From Zavarzinia marina (GTDB taxonomy: Bacteria; Pseudomonadota; Alphaproteobacteria; Zavarziniales; Zavarziniaceae): DNA of 64,000 nt. The position numbers and the translations under genes were made by a program. The notes under the pieces were generated by a model. That model searched no databases and was not told where the DNA came from. It saw only the letters and a list, made by a program, of their open reading frames with translations. Shown here in pieces: positions 1 through 9,735 of the stretch (the first letter of the stretch is position 1; every line of letters starts with the position of its first letter). The stretch lies in the NCBI RefSeq assembly GCF_021568905.1, contig NZ_JAKGSB010000003.1, positions 426,216 through 490,215 on the forward strand, read 5' to 3'.

Positions 1-601
1 CGGAGACCAGCACATGCTGTTCCGCCAGATAGCCGTCGAGATCGATCCGGCCCCGCACCCTGGGATGGCCGTTGCGGACGACGACGATGAAGCGGTCCTC
101 CATCATCAGGCGGCGGTGGATGCGTTCCGGCAGGCCCAGCCAGATGTCGAGGGCGGCATCGACCCGGCCGGCCGCCAACTCGCCTTCCAATTCGCGCCGG
201 TCGATATGGATCGCCGACAGGTCGACGCCCGGCGCCTCTTCCGTGATGCGGTGGAGAAGGGCGGGCAGGATGCGTGCCTCGAGCACGTCGCGAATGCCGA
301 GGACGAAGCGCCGCCGGCTGTTGGCGGGATCGAAATGCGCCGCTTCGGAAAGCGCGATCTCCAGCCCGCGCAGGGATTCGCGCACGGGATGAATCAGGTT
401 GCGGGCAAAGGGTGTCGGCGTCAGGCCGCGCCCGGCGCGCACGAACAGGGGATCGCCGAGCAGGTCGCGCAGCCGGGCGAGGGCGTGGCTGACCGCCGGC
501 TGGGTCAGATTCAGCTTCGCCGCCGCCTGGGTGATGCCGCCCTCGGTGAAGATCGCGTCCAGCACCACGAGGAGGTTAAGGTCCATCCGCCCGACATGCA
601 T
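1..601 (-). CDS. LysR family transcriptional regulator, C-terminus cut by window edge
   Basis: About 200 N-terminal residues are visible, reading leftwards out of the window. The protein starts MHVGRMDLNLLVVLDAI and carries a LysR winged helix-turn-helix (ITQAAAKLNLTQPAVSHALARLRDLL, roughly residues 23-48), followed by PLFVRAGRGLTPTPFA, typical of the NodD/NahR/LinR-like branch. The effector-binding domain begins near residue 95 and is incomplete. Two starts are possible, ATG at 601 or the in-frame ATG at 586. It is divergent from the SDR-acyl-CoA dehydrogenase operon beginning at 747, so regulation of that operon is a reasonable inference from LysR gene habits. The effector is unknown. Confidence 0.9.
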   Translation of the reverse strand, partial: MHVGRMDLNLLVVLDAIFTEGGITQAAAKLNLTQPAVSHALARLRDLLGDPLFVRAGRGLTPTPFARNLIHPVRESLRGLEIALSEAAHFDPANSRRRFVLGIRDVLEARILPALLHRITEEAPGVDLSAIHIDRRELEGELAAGRVDAALDIWLGLPERIHRRLMMEDRFIVVVRNGHPRVRGRIDLDGYLAEQHVLVS

Positions 602-640
602 GGAATTTATGTGTCCTGCTCAAAAACATTCATTAGACGC

Positions 641-661
641 AGGGTATTCCCGGGCTACCCT
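641..661. promoter_or_regulatory. Dyad in the lysR/SDR divergent promoter, possible LysR operator
   Basis: AGGGTA (641-646) and TACCCT (656-661) are perfect inverted arms around a 9-nt centre containing CCCGGG. The site lies between two divergent genes, about 40 bp from the lysR start and 85 bp before the SDR start. LysR proteins usually bind dyads in such positions. No experimental support; the arms are only 6 bp. Confidence 0.35.
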
Positions 662-746
662 CTGCGCAACCCGCCGCCACGAACAGGCGGGGCAGACAAG
701 AACGACCGCAATCACAACAAACAAAGAGCAAGCGGGGGAGAACGGG

Positions 747-1586
747 GTGCAGGACCTGAACGGCAAGATCGCGGTGATCACCGGGGCGGCCAGCGGTTTC
801 GGCCGCGAACTGGCGATCCAATGCGCGGCGGCGGGCATGAAGCTCGCCCTCGCCGACAGGGACGAGGCGGGCATCGGGGCGACCGTCGCCCTGCTGCCCG
901 CCGGCACCGAAACCATGGAGCGGCGCTGCGACGTCTCGAAGCCCGACGACGTCGAAGCCCTGGCGGAAGCGACCTACGGCCGCTTCGGTGCCGCCCATCT
1001 TCTTTTCAACAATGCGGGCGTGGCGGTTTCCGGCCCGACCTGGACCACCACCCTCGACGAATGGAAATGGGTGCTGGACGTCAACCTGATGGGCGTCGTT
1101 CACGGCATCCGCAGCTTCGTGCCGCGCATGCTGGCCCAGGGCCAGCCCGCCCATGTGGTGAATACGGCATCCGCCGCCGGCCTCGTCTCGCCGCCGGGGT
1201 CGAGCGTCTATTGCGTCTCGAAGCACGGCGTCGTCACGCTCTCCGAGTGCCTGCACCATGAATTGCGCATCGCCGGCCATCCGATCGACGTCTCGGTGCT
1301 GTGCCCGGCCTTCGTGCCGACCGGGATCGGCGAGTCGGAGCGCAACCGACCGGCGGAACTGGCCGATTCCAACCCGGACTCGGCCTTCTATACCGAGGTC
1401 CTGAAGAAGGCGATCGCGTCGGGCAAGCTGACCGCCGCCGATATCGCGCGCATCACCCTCGATGCCGTGCGCGACAATCACTTCTACATCATCACCCATC
1501 CGACGATCAAAAAGGCGATCGAGGTCCGCATGCAGGACATTCTCGAGGAACGCCAGCCCACCAACACGCTGCGCCTGCCGCGCTGA
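747..1586 (+). CDS. SDR family NAD(P)-dependent oxidoreductase
   Basis: A 279-residue classical short-chain dehydrogenase. The Rossmann motif TGAASGFG is at residues 12-19, NNAG at 88-91, and the catalytic pair is Tyr155 and Lys159 in YCVSK. The GTG start at 747 is chosen because GGGGGAG lies 6 nt upstream and the Rossmann fold begins right after it; the frame stays open far upstream but has no other sensible start. It is the first gene of an operon with an acyl-CoA dehydrogenase 18 nt downstream and a second SDR. This suggests oxidation of a hydroxyacyl-CoA or alcohol intermediate, but the substrate is not readable from sequence. Confidence 0.9.
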   Translation: MQDLNGKIAVITGAASGFGRELAIQCAAAGMKLALADRDEAGIGATVALLPAGTETMERRCDVSKPDDVEALAEATYGRFGAAHLLFNNAGVAVSGPTWTTTLDEWKWVLDVNLMGVVHGIRSFVPRMLAQGQPAHVVNTASAAGLVSPPGSSVYCVSKHGVVTLSECLHHELRIAGHPIDVSVLCPAFVPTGIGESERNRPAELADSNPDSAFYTEVLKKAIASGKLTAADIARITLDAVRDNHFYIITHPTIKKAIEVRMQDILEERQPTNTLRLPR

Positions 1587-1604
1587 GACCGGAAAGGTTT
1601 CGTC

Positions 1605-2810
1605 ATGGATTTCGAATATTCCGACAAGGTGAAGGGCCTGATGGAGCGGGTCTCCGCCTTCATGGACGAGCATATCTTCCCGAACGAAGCCCGTTTCGAG
1701 GAGGAGGTCGCGGAAGGCGACCGCTGGCAGCCGACCAAGGTGGTCGAGGAATTGAAGCGGAAGGCCAAGGCGGCCGGCCTCTGGAACCTGTTCCTGCCGG
1801 AATCGGAACGCGGCGCCGGTCTCACCAACCTCGAATATGCGCCGCTCTGCGAATTGATGGGCCGGGTCGCCTGGGCGCCGGAAGTCTTCAACTGCTCCGC
1901 CCCCGACACCGGCAACATGGAAGTGCTGGAACGCTACGGCAGCGAGGAGATGAAGAAGCAATGGCTGGAGCCCTTGCTGAACGGCGAGATCCGTTCGTGC
2001 TTCGCCATGACCGAGCCCGAGGTCGCGTCGTCGGACGCCACCAACATCCAGAGCTCGATCATGCGCGAGGGCGACAACTACGTGATCAACGGCCGCAAGT
2101 GGTGGTCGTCGGGCGCGAATGATCCGCGCTGCAAGGTCTTCATCTTCATGGGCAAGACCGATCCGGCGAACCCGAACCGGCACCTGCAGCAGTCCATGAT
2201 CGTGGTGCCGCGCGACACGCCCGGCATTACGGTGCTTCGTGCGCTGCCCGTCTTCGGCTATGACGACGCGCCCCATGGCCACGGCGAGGTTCTGTTCGAG
2301 AATGTGCGCGTGCCCGCCGGCAACATCCTCCTCGGCGAGGGGCGGGGCTTCGAGATCGCCCAGGGCCGCCTGGGCCCGGGCCGCATCCATCATTGCATGC
2401 GCCTGATCGGCCTCGCCGAACGCGCGCTGGAGAAGATGTGCAAGCGGGTGAAGAGCCGGGTCGCCTTCGGCAAGACCGTGGCGGAACAGACCGTGACGCT
2501 GGAGCGCATCGCCGAGGCACGCATCATGATCGACCAGTGCCGTTTCCTCACCCTCAATGCGGCCGACAAGATGGATCGCTACGGCAACAAGGTCGCGGCC
2601 AAGGAAATCGCCATGATCAAGGTGGCGGCGCCCAACATGGCCTGCAAGGTGATCGACTGGGCGATCCAGGCCCATGGCGGCGGCGGCGTCTCCAACGACT
2701 TCGGCCTCGCCTATGCCTATGCCGGCGCCCGCACGCTTCGCCTCGCCGACGGCCCGGACGAGGTTCACCGCAACCAGATCGGCAAGCTCGAACTGCGCCG
2801 CGTCCAGTAA
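1605..2810 (+). CDS. Acyl-CoA dehydrogenase family protein
   Basis: A 401-residue full-length flavoprotein of the acyl-CoA dehydrogenase family. An N-terminal helical domain is followed by the middle beta-domain signature [16 protein letters not shown] and the C-terminal helical domain. The end ([33 protein letters not shown]) resembles the ACAD10/ACAD11 branch, which tends to act on branched or unusual acyl-CoAs. It should introduce a 2,3-double bond in an acyl-CoA and pass electrons to ETF. It sits between two SDR genes on the same strand with short spacers (18 and 14 nt), consistent with one catabolic operon. Confidence 0.93.
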   Translation: MDFEYSDKVKGLMERVSAFMDEHIFPNEARFEEEVAEGDRWQPTKVVEELKRKAKAAGLWNLFLPESERGAGLTNLEYAPLCELMGRVAWAPEVFNCSAPDTGNMEVLERYGSEEMKKQWLEPLLNGEIRSCFAMTEPEVASSDATNIQSSIMREGDNYVINGRKWWSSGANDPRCKVFIFMGKTDPANPNRHLQQSMIVVPRDTPGITVLRALPVFGYDDAPHGHGEVLFENVRVPAGNILLGEGRGFEIAQGRLGPGRIHHCMRLIGLAERALEKMCKRVKSRVAFGKTVAEQTVTLERIAEARIMIDQCRFLTLNAADKMDRYGNKVAAKEIAMIKVAAPNMACKVIDWAIQAHGGGGVSNDFGLAYAYAGARTLRLADGPDEVHRNQIGKLELRRVQ

Positions 2811-2824
2811 TCGAGAGCGTAGCC

Positions 2825-3610
2825 ATGAGCGTGAAATCCCTGTTCGACCTCTCCGGCAAGGTCGCCCTCGTCACCGGCGGCTCGCGCGGCCTCGGCCTGC
2901 AGATGGCCGAGGCGCTGGGCGAATTGGGCGCCAAGGTCGCGATCGCGGCCCGGAAGCCCGCCGAACTCGAAGCCGCCGAGGCGAAGCTGACGGCGATGGG
3001 TGTCGAGACCCTGTCGGTCCCCGTCGATCTCGGCGATCTCTCGGGCGGCGCGGTGCAACGTCTGGTCGAGGCCGTGATGGCGCGCTTCGGGCGGATCGAC
3101 ATCCTGGTCAACAATGCCGGCGCCACCTGGGGCGCGACCGCCGAGGATTACCCCGAGGCGGCGTGGCGCAAGGTCATGACCCTGAACATCGACGCGGTCT
3201 TCGCGCTTTCGCAGGCGGTGGGCAAGCGCGCCTTCATTCCCCAGGGCGGCGGCAAGGTCATCAACATCGCCTCCATCGCCGGGCTCGGCGGCAATCCGCC
3301 CAATCTCTCGATGTTCACCATCGCCTACAACACCTCGAAGGGCGCGGTGGTGAACTTCACGCGGGCGCTGGCGGCGGAATGGGGGCGTTACAACATCAAC
3401 GTCAACGCCATCTGCCCCGGCTTCTTCCCCTCGAAGATGTCCCAGGGTCTGCTCGACCGTTTCGAGCAACAGGTCGTGGAGGCGACGCCGCTCGGCCGTC
3501 TCGGCGGCGACGAGGACATGATGGGCGCCGTGGCCTTCCTGGCCTCGGATGCGTCACGCCACGTCACGGGCCAGATGCTGGCGGTCGACGGCGGCGTCTC
3601 GGCCACCTGA
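2825..3610 (+). CDS. SDR family oxidoreductase
   Basis: A 261-residue classical SDR. It has TGGSRGLG at residues 17-24, NNAG at 96-99, Ser150, Tyr168 and Lys172 (YNTSK), and the usual C-terminal end LAVDGGVSAT. The ATG at 2825 lies 14 nt after the acyl-CoA dehydrogenase stop. The YNTSK form and the C-terminal DGG are common among gluconate 5-dehydrogenase and 3-oxoacyl reductase-like SDRs, so the natural substrate is uncertain. Within the operon it probably handles a hydroxy or keto acyl intermediate. Confidence 0.9.
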   Translation: MSVKSLFDLSGKVALVTGGSRGLGLQMAEALGELGAKVAIAARKPAELEAAEAKLTAMGVETLSVPVDLGDLSGGAVQRLVEAVMARFGRIDILVNNAGATWGATAEDYPEAAWRKVMTLNIDAVFALSQAVGKRAFIPQGGGKVINIASIAGLGGNPPNLSMFTIAYNTSKGAVVNFTRALAAEWGRYNINVNAICPGFFPSKMSQGLLDRFEQQVVEATPLGRLGGDEDMMGAVAFLASDASRHVTGQMLAVDGGVSAT

Positions 3611-3631
3611 TCGGTCAAGGGAGCGTAAGGC

Positions 3632-3910
3632 ATGAAGCAATACTTCTGGCTGAACGACGAAGCCTGGGAGAAGGTCGAACCCCTGTTGCCGAATCCCGGC
3701 CGGGGCGCGCCGCGCGCCGACGACCGGCGTATCATTTCCGGCATTCTGCACATGCTGCACGCGGGCGGGCGCTGGCGCGACTGGCCGGCCTCCTATTACG
3801 GGCCCTATGCCACGGTCTGCAACCGCTACACCCGCTGGCGCAAGCAGGGCGTCTGGCCCGCGATCCACGAAGTGGTGACGCCCCTGGTCGAGGAAGCGCG
3901 CAGCCACTGA
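3632..3910 (+). pseudogene. Orphan IS5-type transposase N-terminal domain (DUF4096-like), 92 aa
   Basis: The 92 residues (MKQYFWLNDEAWEKVEPLLPN ... RIISGILHMLHAGGRWRDWPASYYGPYATVCNRYTRWRKQGVW) match the N-terminal domain of IS5/IS427-type transposases (WxxIEPLLP, GRPRxDDRxVLNGILxxLRTGxxWRDLP). The catalytic DDE part is absent: the frame ends at SH-stop 10 nt before a convergent LysR gene. I see no terminal inverted repeats. It has its own ribosome site (GGGAGCG 7 nt before the ATG) and starts 21 nt after the SDR. It is either a decayed element or a domesticated DNA-binding domain. It is annotated as a pseudogene only because the catalytic half is missing. Confidence 0.6.
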
Positions 3911-3919
3911 CGGCGATGC

Positions 3920-4837
3920 TCAAGGTGCGCCGCGCCCGTTGCAGCGAACGCCCACCACATTGACCATGAAGTCGACGAAGGCGCGCACCTTCGGGCTCAG
4001 GTGACGGGCCGGCGGATAGATCACGAAGATCGAATGGTCCGAAAGCCGGTAACCGCCGAGATCGATGGGCACCAGGCGGCCGGCCGCCACCTCGCCTTCC
4101 GCCAGGAAATCCGGCGTGCGCCAGATTCCGAGCCCGGCGACGGCGGCGTTGCGCAACACGTCGCCATTGTTGGCCGACAGCCGACCCGAAACCCGGATCC
4201 GCTTCTCGTTGCCCGAAGCATCGAAGAAATGCCATTCGTCGCCCGTGGCGCTGAGCGTGTAGTGCAGGCATTCGTGATCCATCAGATCCTCGGGCACGCG
4301 GGGCGTGCCGTGCCGGGCCAGGTAATCGGGCGAGGCGCAGACGACGGGCTTCACGCCGCCGATGCGCCGGCCGATCATGCTGGTGTCGCCGAGATCGGTA
4401 CGGATGCGGATGCCGACGTCGAAACCTTCCTCCACCAGGTCGACCAGACGGTCGCTCATCACCAGGTCGACCGTGATGTCGGGGTAGCTGTCCATGAAGT
4501 GGGGCAGCATGGGCCCGAGGGCCGCGAGGCCGAAGGACAGCGGGGCATTGACGCGGAGCGTGCCGCGCGGCTTCGCCTCCATGGTGCCGACCGCCTGTTC
4601 GAGATCGGCCAGATCGTCCAGCAGGCGCACGCCGCGCTCATAGACGGCGCGCCCCGTCTCGGTCAGGGACAGGCGCCGCGTGGTGCGGTGAAGGAGCTGG
4701 GCGCCCAGATGGGCCTCCAGCGCCGCGATCTGCTTGCTGGTCGCGGCATTGGACATGTTGAGGTCCCGTGCCGCCCCGGCGAAGGAGCCCAGTTCCACCA
4801 CCCGGCGGAATACCGCCATGGCTGCCAGCCGATCCAT
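3920..4837 (-). CDS. LysR family transcriptional regulator
   Basis: A 305-residue complete LysR protein from the ATG at 4837 ([19 protein letters not shown]). An upstream in-frame ATG at 4879 would add 14 unlike residues. The helix-turn-helix covers [41 protein letters not shown], followed by a type 2 periplasmic-binding-like effector domain. It belongs to the AaeR/DmlR-like branch of solitary regulators. It is divergent from wrbA with a 112-bp shared promoter region containing a 13-bp palindrome, so control of wrbA is likely. Confidence 0.92.
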   Translation of the reverse strand: MDRLAAMAVFRRVVELGSFAGAARDLNMSNAATSKQIAALEAHLGAQLLHRTTRRLSLTETGRAVYERGVRLLDDLADLEQAVGTMEAKPRGTLRVNAPLSFGLAALGPMLPHFMDSYPDITVDLVMSDRLVDLVEEGFDVGIRIRTDLGDTSMIGRRIGGVKPVVCASPDYLARHGTPRVPEDLMDHECLHYTLSATGDEWHFFDASGNEKRIRVSGRLSANNGDVLRNAAVAGLGIWRTPDFLAEGEVAAGRLVPIDLGGYRLSDHSIFVIYPPARHLSPKVRAFVDFMVNVVGVRCNGRGAP

Positions 4838-4854
4838 CACCGCCTCACTGTTTC

Positions 4855-4867
4855 CGTTTCCGAAACG
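4855..4867. promoter_or_regulatory. Palindrome between lysR and wrbA, candidate LysR operator
   Basis: CGTTTC-C-GAAACG is a perfect 13-bp palindrome, preceded by an extra TTTCC half-copy at 4851-4855. It lies 18 bp from the lysR ATG and 82 bp before wrbA, the expected place for an autoregulatory LysR recognition site. Confidence 0.4.
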
Positions 4868-4949
4868 ATTATGTTCCAAGGGGCCGGATTATCAAGAGAT
4901 CGGCGAGACACTAGCTTTGCGTCACGGATCGAACCAAAGGACCACGATC

Positions 4950-5552
4950 ATGACCAAAGTGCTCGTTCTCTATCACTCCAGCTATGGCCACATCGAGACC
5001 ATGGCCAAGGCCGTCGCCGAGGGCGCGGCTTCGGTCGAGGGGGTCGAGGTCACGGTGAAGCGCGTGCCCGAGCTGATGGATGCCGAGACCATGAAGCAGT
5101 TCGGCATGAAGCCGGATCAGGCTGCGCCCGTCGCCGCGCCCGGCGAACTGGCGGATTACGACGCCGTGATCTTCGGCACGCCGACCCGCTTCGGCATGAT
5201 GACCGGCCAGATGCGCAATTTTCTCGACCAGACCGGCGGTCTCTGGGCCAAGGGCGCGCTGATCGGCAAGGTCGGCAGCGTCTTCACCTCTTCCGCCACC
5301 CAGCACGCGGGCCAGGAATCGACCATCCTGTCGTTCCATACCACCCTGCTGCACCATGGTTTCGTGGTCGTCGGCGTGCCCTTCTCGGAGCCCGGCCTGT
5401 CGCGCATGGACGAAATCACCGGCGGCTCCCCCTATGGTGCCTCGACCATCGCCGGCGGCGACGGCAGCCGCCAGCCCTCCGAGAACGAACTGACCATCGC
5501 CCGCTTCCAGGGCAGGCATGTGGCCACCGTCGCCGCCAAGCTGGCGGCCTGA
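4950..5552 (+). CDS. wrbA: NAD(P)H:quinone oxidoreductase, WrbA family
   Basis: A 200-residue flavodoxin-fold enzyme of the expected WrbA length. The N-terminal FMN phosphate loop is [13 protein letters not shown], and the family signatures [39 protein letters not shown] and [24 protein letters not shown] are all present. It performs two-electron reduction of quinones using NAD(P)H, protecting against redox cycling. The ATG at 4950 is chosen from the conserved start [10 protein letters not shown]. It is divergent from a LysR gene, a frequent arrangement for quinone-inducible reductases. Confidence 0.97.
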   Translation: MTKVLVLYHSSYGHIETMAKAVAEGAASVEGVEVTVKRVPELMDAETMKQFGMKPDQAAPVAAPGELADYDAVIFGTPTRFGMMTGQMRNFLDQTGGLWAKGALIGKVGSVFTSSATQHAGQESTILSFHTTLLHHGFVVVGVPFSEPGLSRMDEITGGSPYGASTIAGGDGSRQPSENELTIARFQGRHVATVAAKLAA

Positions 5553-5570
5553 CGCCCATAGGATCGCGTC

Positions 5571-5590
5571 GTCCCGGCGAAGGCCGGGAC
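5571..5590. repeat. Palindromic intergenic repeat, single copy (stem GTCCCGGC/GCCGGGAC)
   Basis: An 8-bp perfect stem with a GAAG loop sits between wrbA and the DUF1491 gene. The same stem recurs at about 9.5, 24.5 and 52.5 kb, always outside genes. It resembles REP-type elements common in alphaproteobacteria and may act as a weak terminator here. There is no T-tract. Confidence 0.7.
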
Positions 5591-5677
5591 CTCGTGACGA
5601 GGTGTTCCGGGGCGGCGCGGGTTTTCACCCGGCGCCGCCTTCGCTATGTCTGGGGCGTCCTCGAACCCGGAACGGCC

Positions 5678-6016
5678 ATGACCCCCGAACCCCGCCTGAA
5701 GACCCGCCTTGCCGTGCAGGCCCTGATCCGCGCCCTGGAGGTGCGGGGCCTCGTCGCCGTCGTACAGCGGAAGGGCGATGAGGACGCCGGCGGTCTCATG
5801 CTCCTGGTCGATCGTTTCGCCGCCGGAACAAGGCTCTATGACCGGGTGCGCGACGGCGCGGGGACGCTTGTCTGGGCCCCGGCCGATGGCGGCGCGGCGC
5901 TCGATCCGATGGCGCTGTCCGAACGCCTCGAGCGGGCCGTCCGGCGCGACCCCGATCTGTGGCTGGTGGCGGTGGAGGATCCGCGCGGCCTATTCGACCC
6001 AATGCAAGCGGACTGA
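5678..6016 (+). CDS. DUF1491 family protein
   Basis: A 112-residue small protein: RLKTRLAVQALIRALEVRGLVAVVQRKGDEDAGGLMLLVDRF ... DPDLWLVAVEDP. This pattern matches DUF1491, a family known mainly from alphaproteobacteria and without a defined function. It is soluble, with no signal peptide or membrane segment. Its 3' end overlaps the convergent GH17 gene by 27 nt, so the last nine codons are read on both strands. Confidence 0.8.
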   Translation: MTPEPRLKTRLAVQALIRALEVRGLVAVVQRKGDEDAGGLMLLVDRFAAGTRLYDRVRDGAGTLVWAPADGGAALDPMALSERLERAVRRDPDLWLVAVEDPRGLFDPMQAD

Positions 6017-7702
6017 GGCGGCGAAGGGCAGCGCCAGCAGGACGAGGCAGGCGGCCCAGACCCAGGCTTCGACATTCGCCGTGCCCTCGACCGTGATCAA
6101 CCCGCCGGCCATGGCGAGAAAGCCGAGGCCGGTGGCGGCCGCGAACCAGGCCCGGCCCCGGGGCGGTGCCCGATCGACCGTGCCGAAGATCCGCCCGAAG
6201 GCGAGACGGTCCAGGAAGCGGTCGCGTCCGGTCGCGGCGGCGAGGCCGGCGACGATGGGCGGGGCCAGGGCGGCGATCGCCAGATAGGCGGTCGGGAAGT
6301 CGCGATAGCGCCCGTCGACCGGCAGCAGCGGCCACAGAAGATCGATGGTCGACCGTGGCAGCAAGGGCATCAGGATGTCGTCGGTGACGCCGACCACCAT
6401 CAGGAACGACAGGACGAAGGCGAGCCCGGTCGCCAGCACCAGCATCAGGTCACCCGCCGCCACCACCCAGCCGCCGGCCCGCGCGCGCCGGTCGTCGTCC
6501 AGGATGCGGCAGGCGGTGACGAACAGGGTCACGGCGACGCCATTGGCGATCACGGCCTTGAACAGGGCCCAGGCCTCCGGCCCCGGCATATAGGAATAGA
6601 TCACGGCCTCGAGGGCGGCGCGGCTGCCGGCATAGGTCGCGACCGCAAGCACGAGGCCGGCGGCCGCCACGCGCGGCCAACTCATCTCCACCGCCCGGCG
6701 GCGCTGGTGAACGGCGAGTCCGATCGCCACCAGCGCGGCGAAGGCGGCCCCCAGCGGCCAATAGGGCTGTTCGACGACGGGGCCTGACAGGTCGTATTTT
6801 GGCTGCCAGCTTTCGTCGAACAGGCCCCAATTGGCGCCGACCGTGCCTTCCATGGCGCTTTTCCATGGCTGGTCGAAGGCTTCGATGACGTTGTAGCGAA
6901 TGCCTTCCGCCCGCGCCTTGGTCATGAAGGCGGTCAGGAAACGGGCCTGTTCCAAGCGCCCGGCGACGGCGGCCTCGCGGTCGCGGCCGTGGGTCGGCCA
7001 GCCGATCTCGCCGATCACCACGGGCTTGCCTGGAAAGGCCGCCTTCACCTCGGCCAGGATGTGGTCGACATGGGCGTTGCCGGCTTCGACGGGCAGGGGC
7101 TGGTCTTCCCAATAGGGCAGGATGTGGATGGTGATGAAATCCACCTCCGCCGCCAGTTGCGGGTTCCTCAGCCAGAATTCCCAGACGTCGGCATAGGTGA
7201 CGGGCTGCTTCACCGCCGCCTTCACCCGCCGGATATCGCCGATCAGGGCATCGACGGGCAGGTCCCGGCGCAACAGTACCTCGTTGCCGACGATCACCCG
7301 GTCGATCGTGTCGGGATAGGTATTTGCGAGTTCGATCAGGCTCGCCACCTCGTCCTGATTGACATGGGCGATGGTGCCGAGCCAGGCCCCGGCGAAGACC
7401 TTGAGCCCGCGCGCGCGGGCCAGTTCGGGCACGATCTGCATGCCCTCGCGCGACGTGTAGAGCCGGATGCCCCGCACCTTGCCGACCAGGGCGTCCAGTG
7501 CCTCGGCGATCTCGGTGTCGCTCGGGAAATTGCCGGTCAGCGGGCTCTGGCTGCCGCGGAACGGCGCGAAGGAGACGCTCTCGACCAGCCCCGCGTAGGG
7601 CGTCGGCAGGGGCATGGGCCGGTTCGGCCAGGACCAGCCGAAAAATGTGAGCACGAGGGCCACGGCCAGCAGAACGAAAGGCTTCGCGATTGATAAGGAC
7701 AT
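5990..7702 (-). CDS. Membrane-bound GH17 family beta-glucan enzyme
   Basis: A 570-residue protein with three parts. An N-terminal membrane anchor (residues 7-23) is followed by a glycoside hydrolase family 17 barrel (about 35-310) and a C-terminal block of several hydrophobic helices (about 318-565). The two catalytic glutamates are visible: Glu141 in VIVGNEVLL (acid/base) and Glu232 in VVIGEIGWPTHG (nucleophile). GH17 proteins with such membrane tails in proteobacteria, for example the NdvC-like group, act on or remodel beta-1,3/1,6-glucans in the periplasm. No glycosyltransferase partner is adjacent. It is divergent from the first acyl-CoA ligase. Confidence 0.85.
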   Translation of the reverse strand: MSLSIAKPFVLLAVALVLTFFGWSWPNRPMPLPTPYAGLVESVSFAPFRGSQSPLTGNFPSDTEIAEALDALVGKVRGIRLYTSREGMQIVPELARARGLKVFAGAWLGTIAHVNQDEVASLIELANTYPDTIDRVIVGNEVLLRRDLPVDALIGDIRRVKAAVKQPVTYADVWEFWLRNPQLAAEVDFITIHILPYWEDQPLPVEAGNAHVDHILAEVKAAFPGKPVVIGEIGWPTHGRDREAAVAGRLEQARFLTAFMTKARAEGIRYNVIEAFDQPWKSAMEGTVGANWGLFDESWQPKYDLSGPVVEQPYWPLGAAFAALVAIGLAVHQRRRAVEMSWPRVAAAGLVLAVATYAGSRAALEAVIYSYMPGPEAWALFKAVIANGVAVTLFVTACRILDDDRRARAGGWVVAAGDLMLVLATGLAFVLSFLMVVGVTDDILMPLLPRSTIDLLWPLLPVDGRYRDFPTAYLAIAALAPPIVAGLAAATGRDRFLDRLAFGRIFGTVDRAPPRGRAWFAAATGLGFLAMAGGLITVEGTANVEAWVWAACLVLLALPFAASVRLHWVE

Positions 7703-7889
7703 GACATTCTCGCGCCCGGGAATGCGCCATGCTTACACGAAGCGGCGTTCCGGTGGAACGGCCCGCCGTGCCGCGATTTTCGCGACTTGAGGCGGCGCCA
7801 CGGCGCCCCTAAACTCGGCCGCAAGAAAAGAAGAACGGACGCGGCCCTGCCGAGCCCAAGGGGACGGCCCGCGCCACGGGGAGAACGGA

Positions 7890-9473
<1,584 letters not shown>

Positions 9474-9490
9474 ACGTTTTTTTCAGCGGC

Positions 9491-9562
9491 GTCCCGGCGA
9501 AGGCCGGGACCTTCATCCGGAAGGGCGCCTTCTCGTCGAAAGATCCCGGCCTTCGCCGGGAT
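9491..9562. repeat. Composite palindromic repeat: two inverted copies
   Basis: Copy one (9491-9510) is GTCCCGGC-GAAG-GCCGGGAC. Copy two (9543-9562) is ATCCCGGC-CTTC-GCCGGGAT, its mirror image. They flank 32 bp that include CGGAAGGGC, also present between the paired copies at 52.5 kb. The layout resembles bacterial interspersed mosaic elements and lies between the two acyl-CoA ligase genes. Confidence 0.7.
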
Positions 9563-9637
9563 GACGCATTGGGGATGACCCAATGGCCTCCCCCCGGAAA
9601 CACTCTGTTGACGGACGCCGTGGCGGCCCGTCCGTGC

Positions 9638-9666
9638 TTGTCGTCATCCCGTTCCCCTCTCATATA
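9638..9666 (+). promoter_or_regulatory. Putative sigma-70 promoter for the second acyl-CoA ligase
   Basis: TTGTCG (9638-9643), a 17-bp spacer and CATATA (9661-9666) form a plausible -35/-10 pair about 70 bp before the ATG at 9736. This suggests the second ligase is not simply cotranscribed with the first. Confidence 0.4.
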
Positions 9667-9735
9667 GATCCGGGACACCGCGATACCGGGGCATAACCGG
9701 AGCGGTGCGAGGGGAAACGAGAACGGGGAATCGCC

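Noticed and set aside
633..2768. A 711-codon minus-strand open frame across the first operon
   Set aside because: Antisense to SDR and acyl-CoA dehydrogenase genes that carry full motifs; its product shows only compositional bias.
3632..3910. Complete insertion sequence around the DUF4096 fragment
   Set aside because: No terminal inverted repeats, target duplication or catalytic domain could be found on either side.
4001..5677. N-terminal extension of the DUF1491 frame back to 4001
   Set aside because: This part is antisense to lysR and out of frame with wrbA; the DUF1491 family starts at the ATG at 5678.
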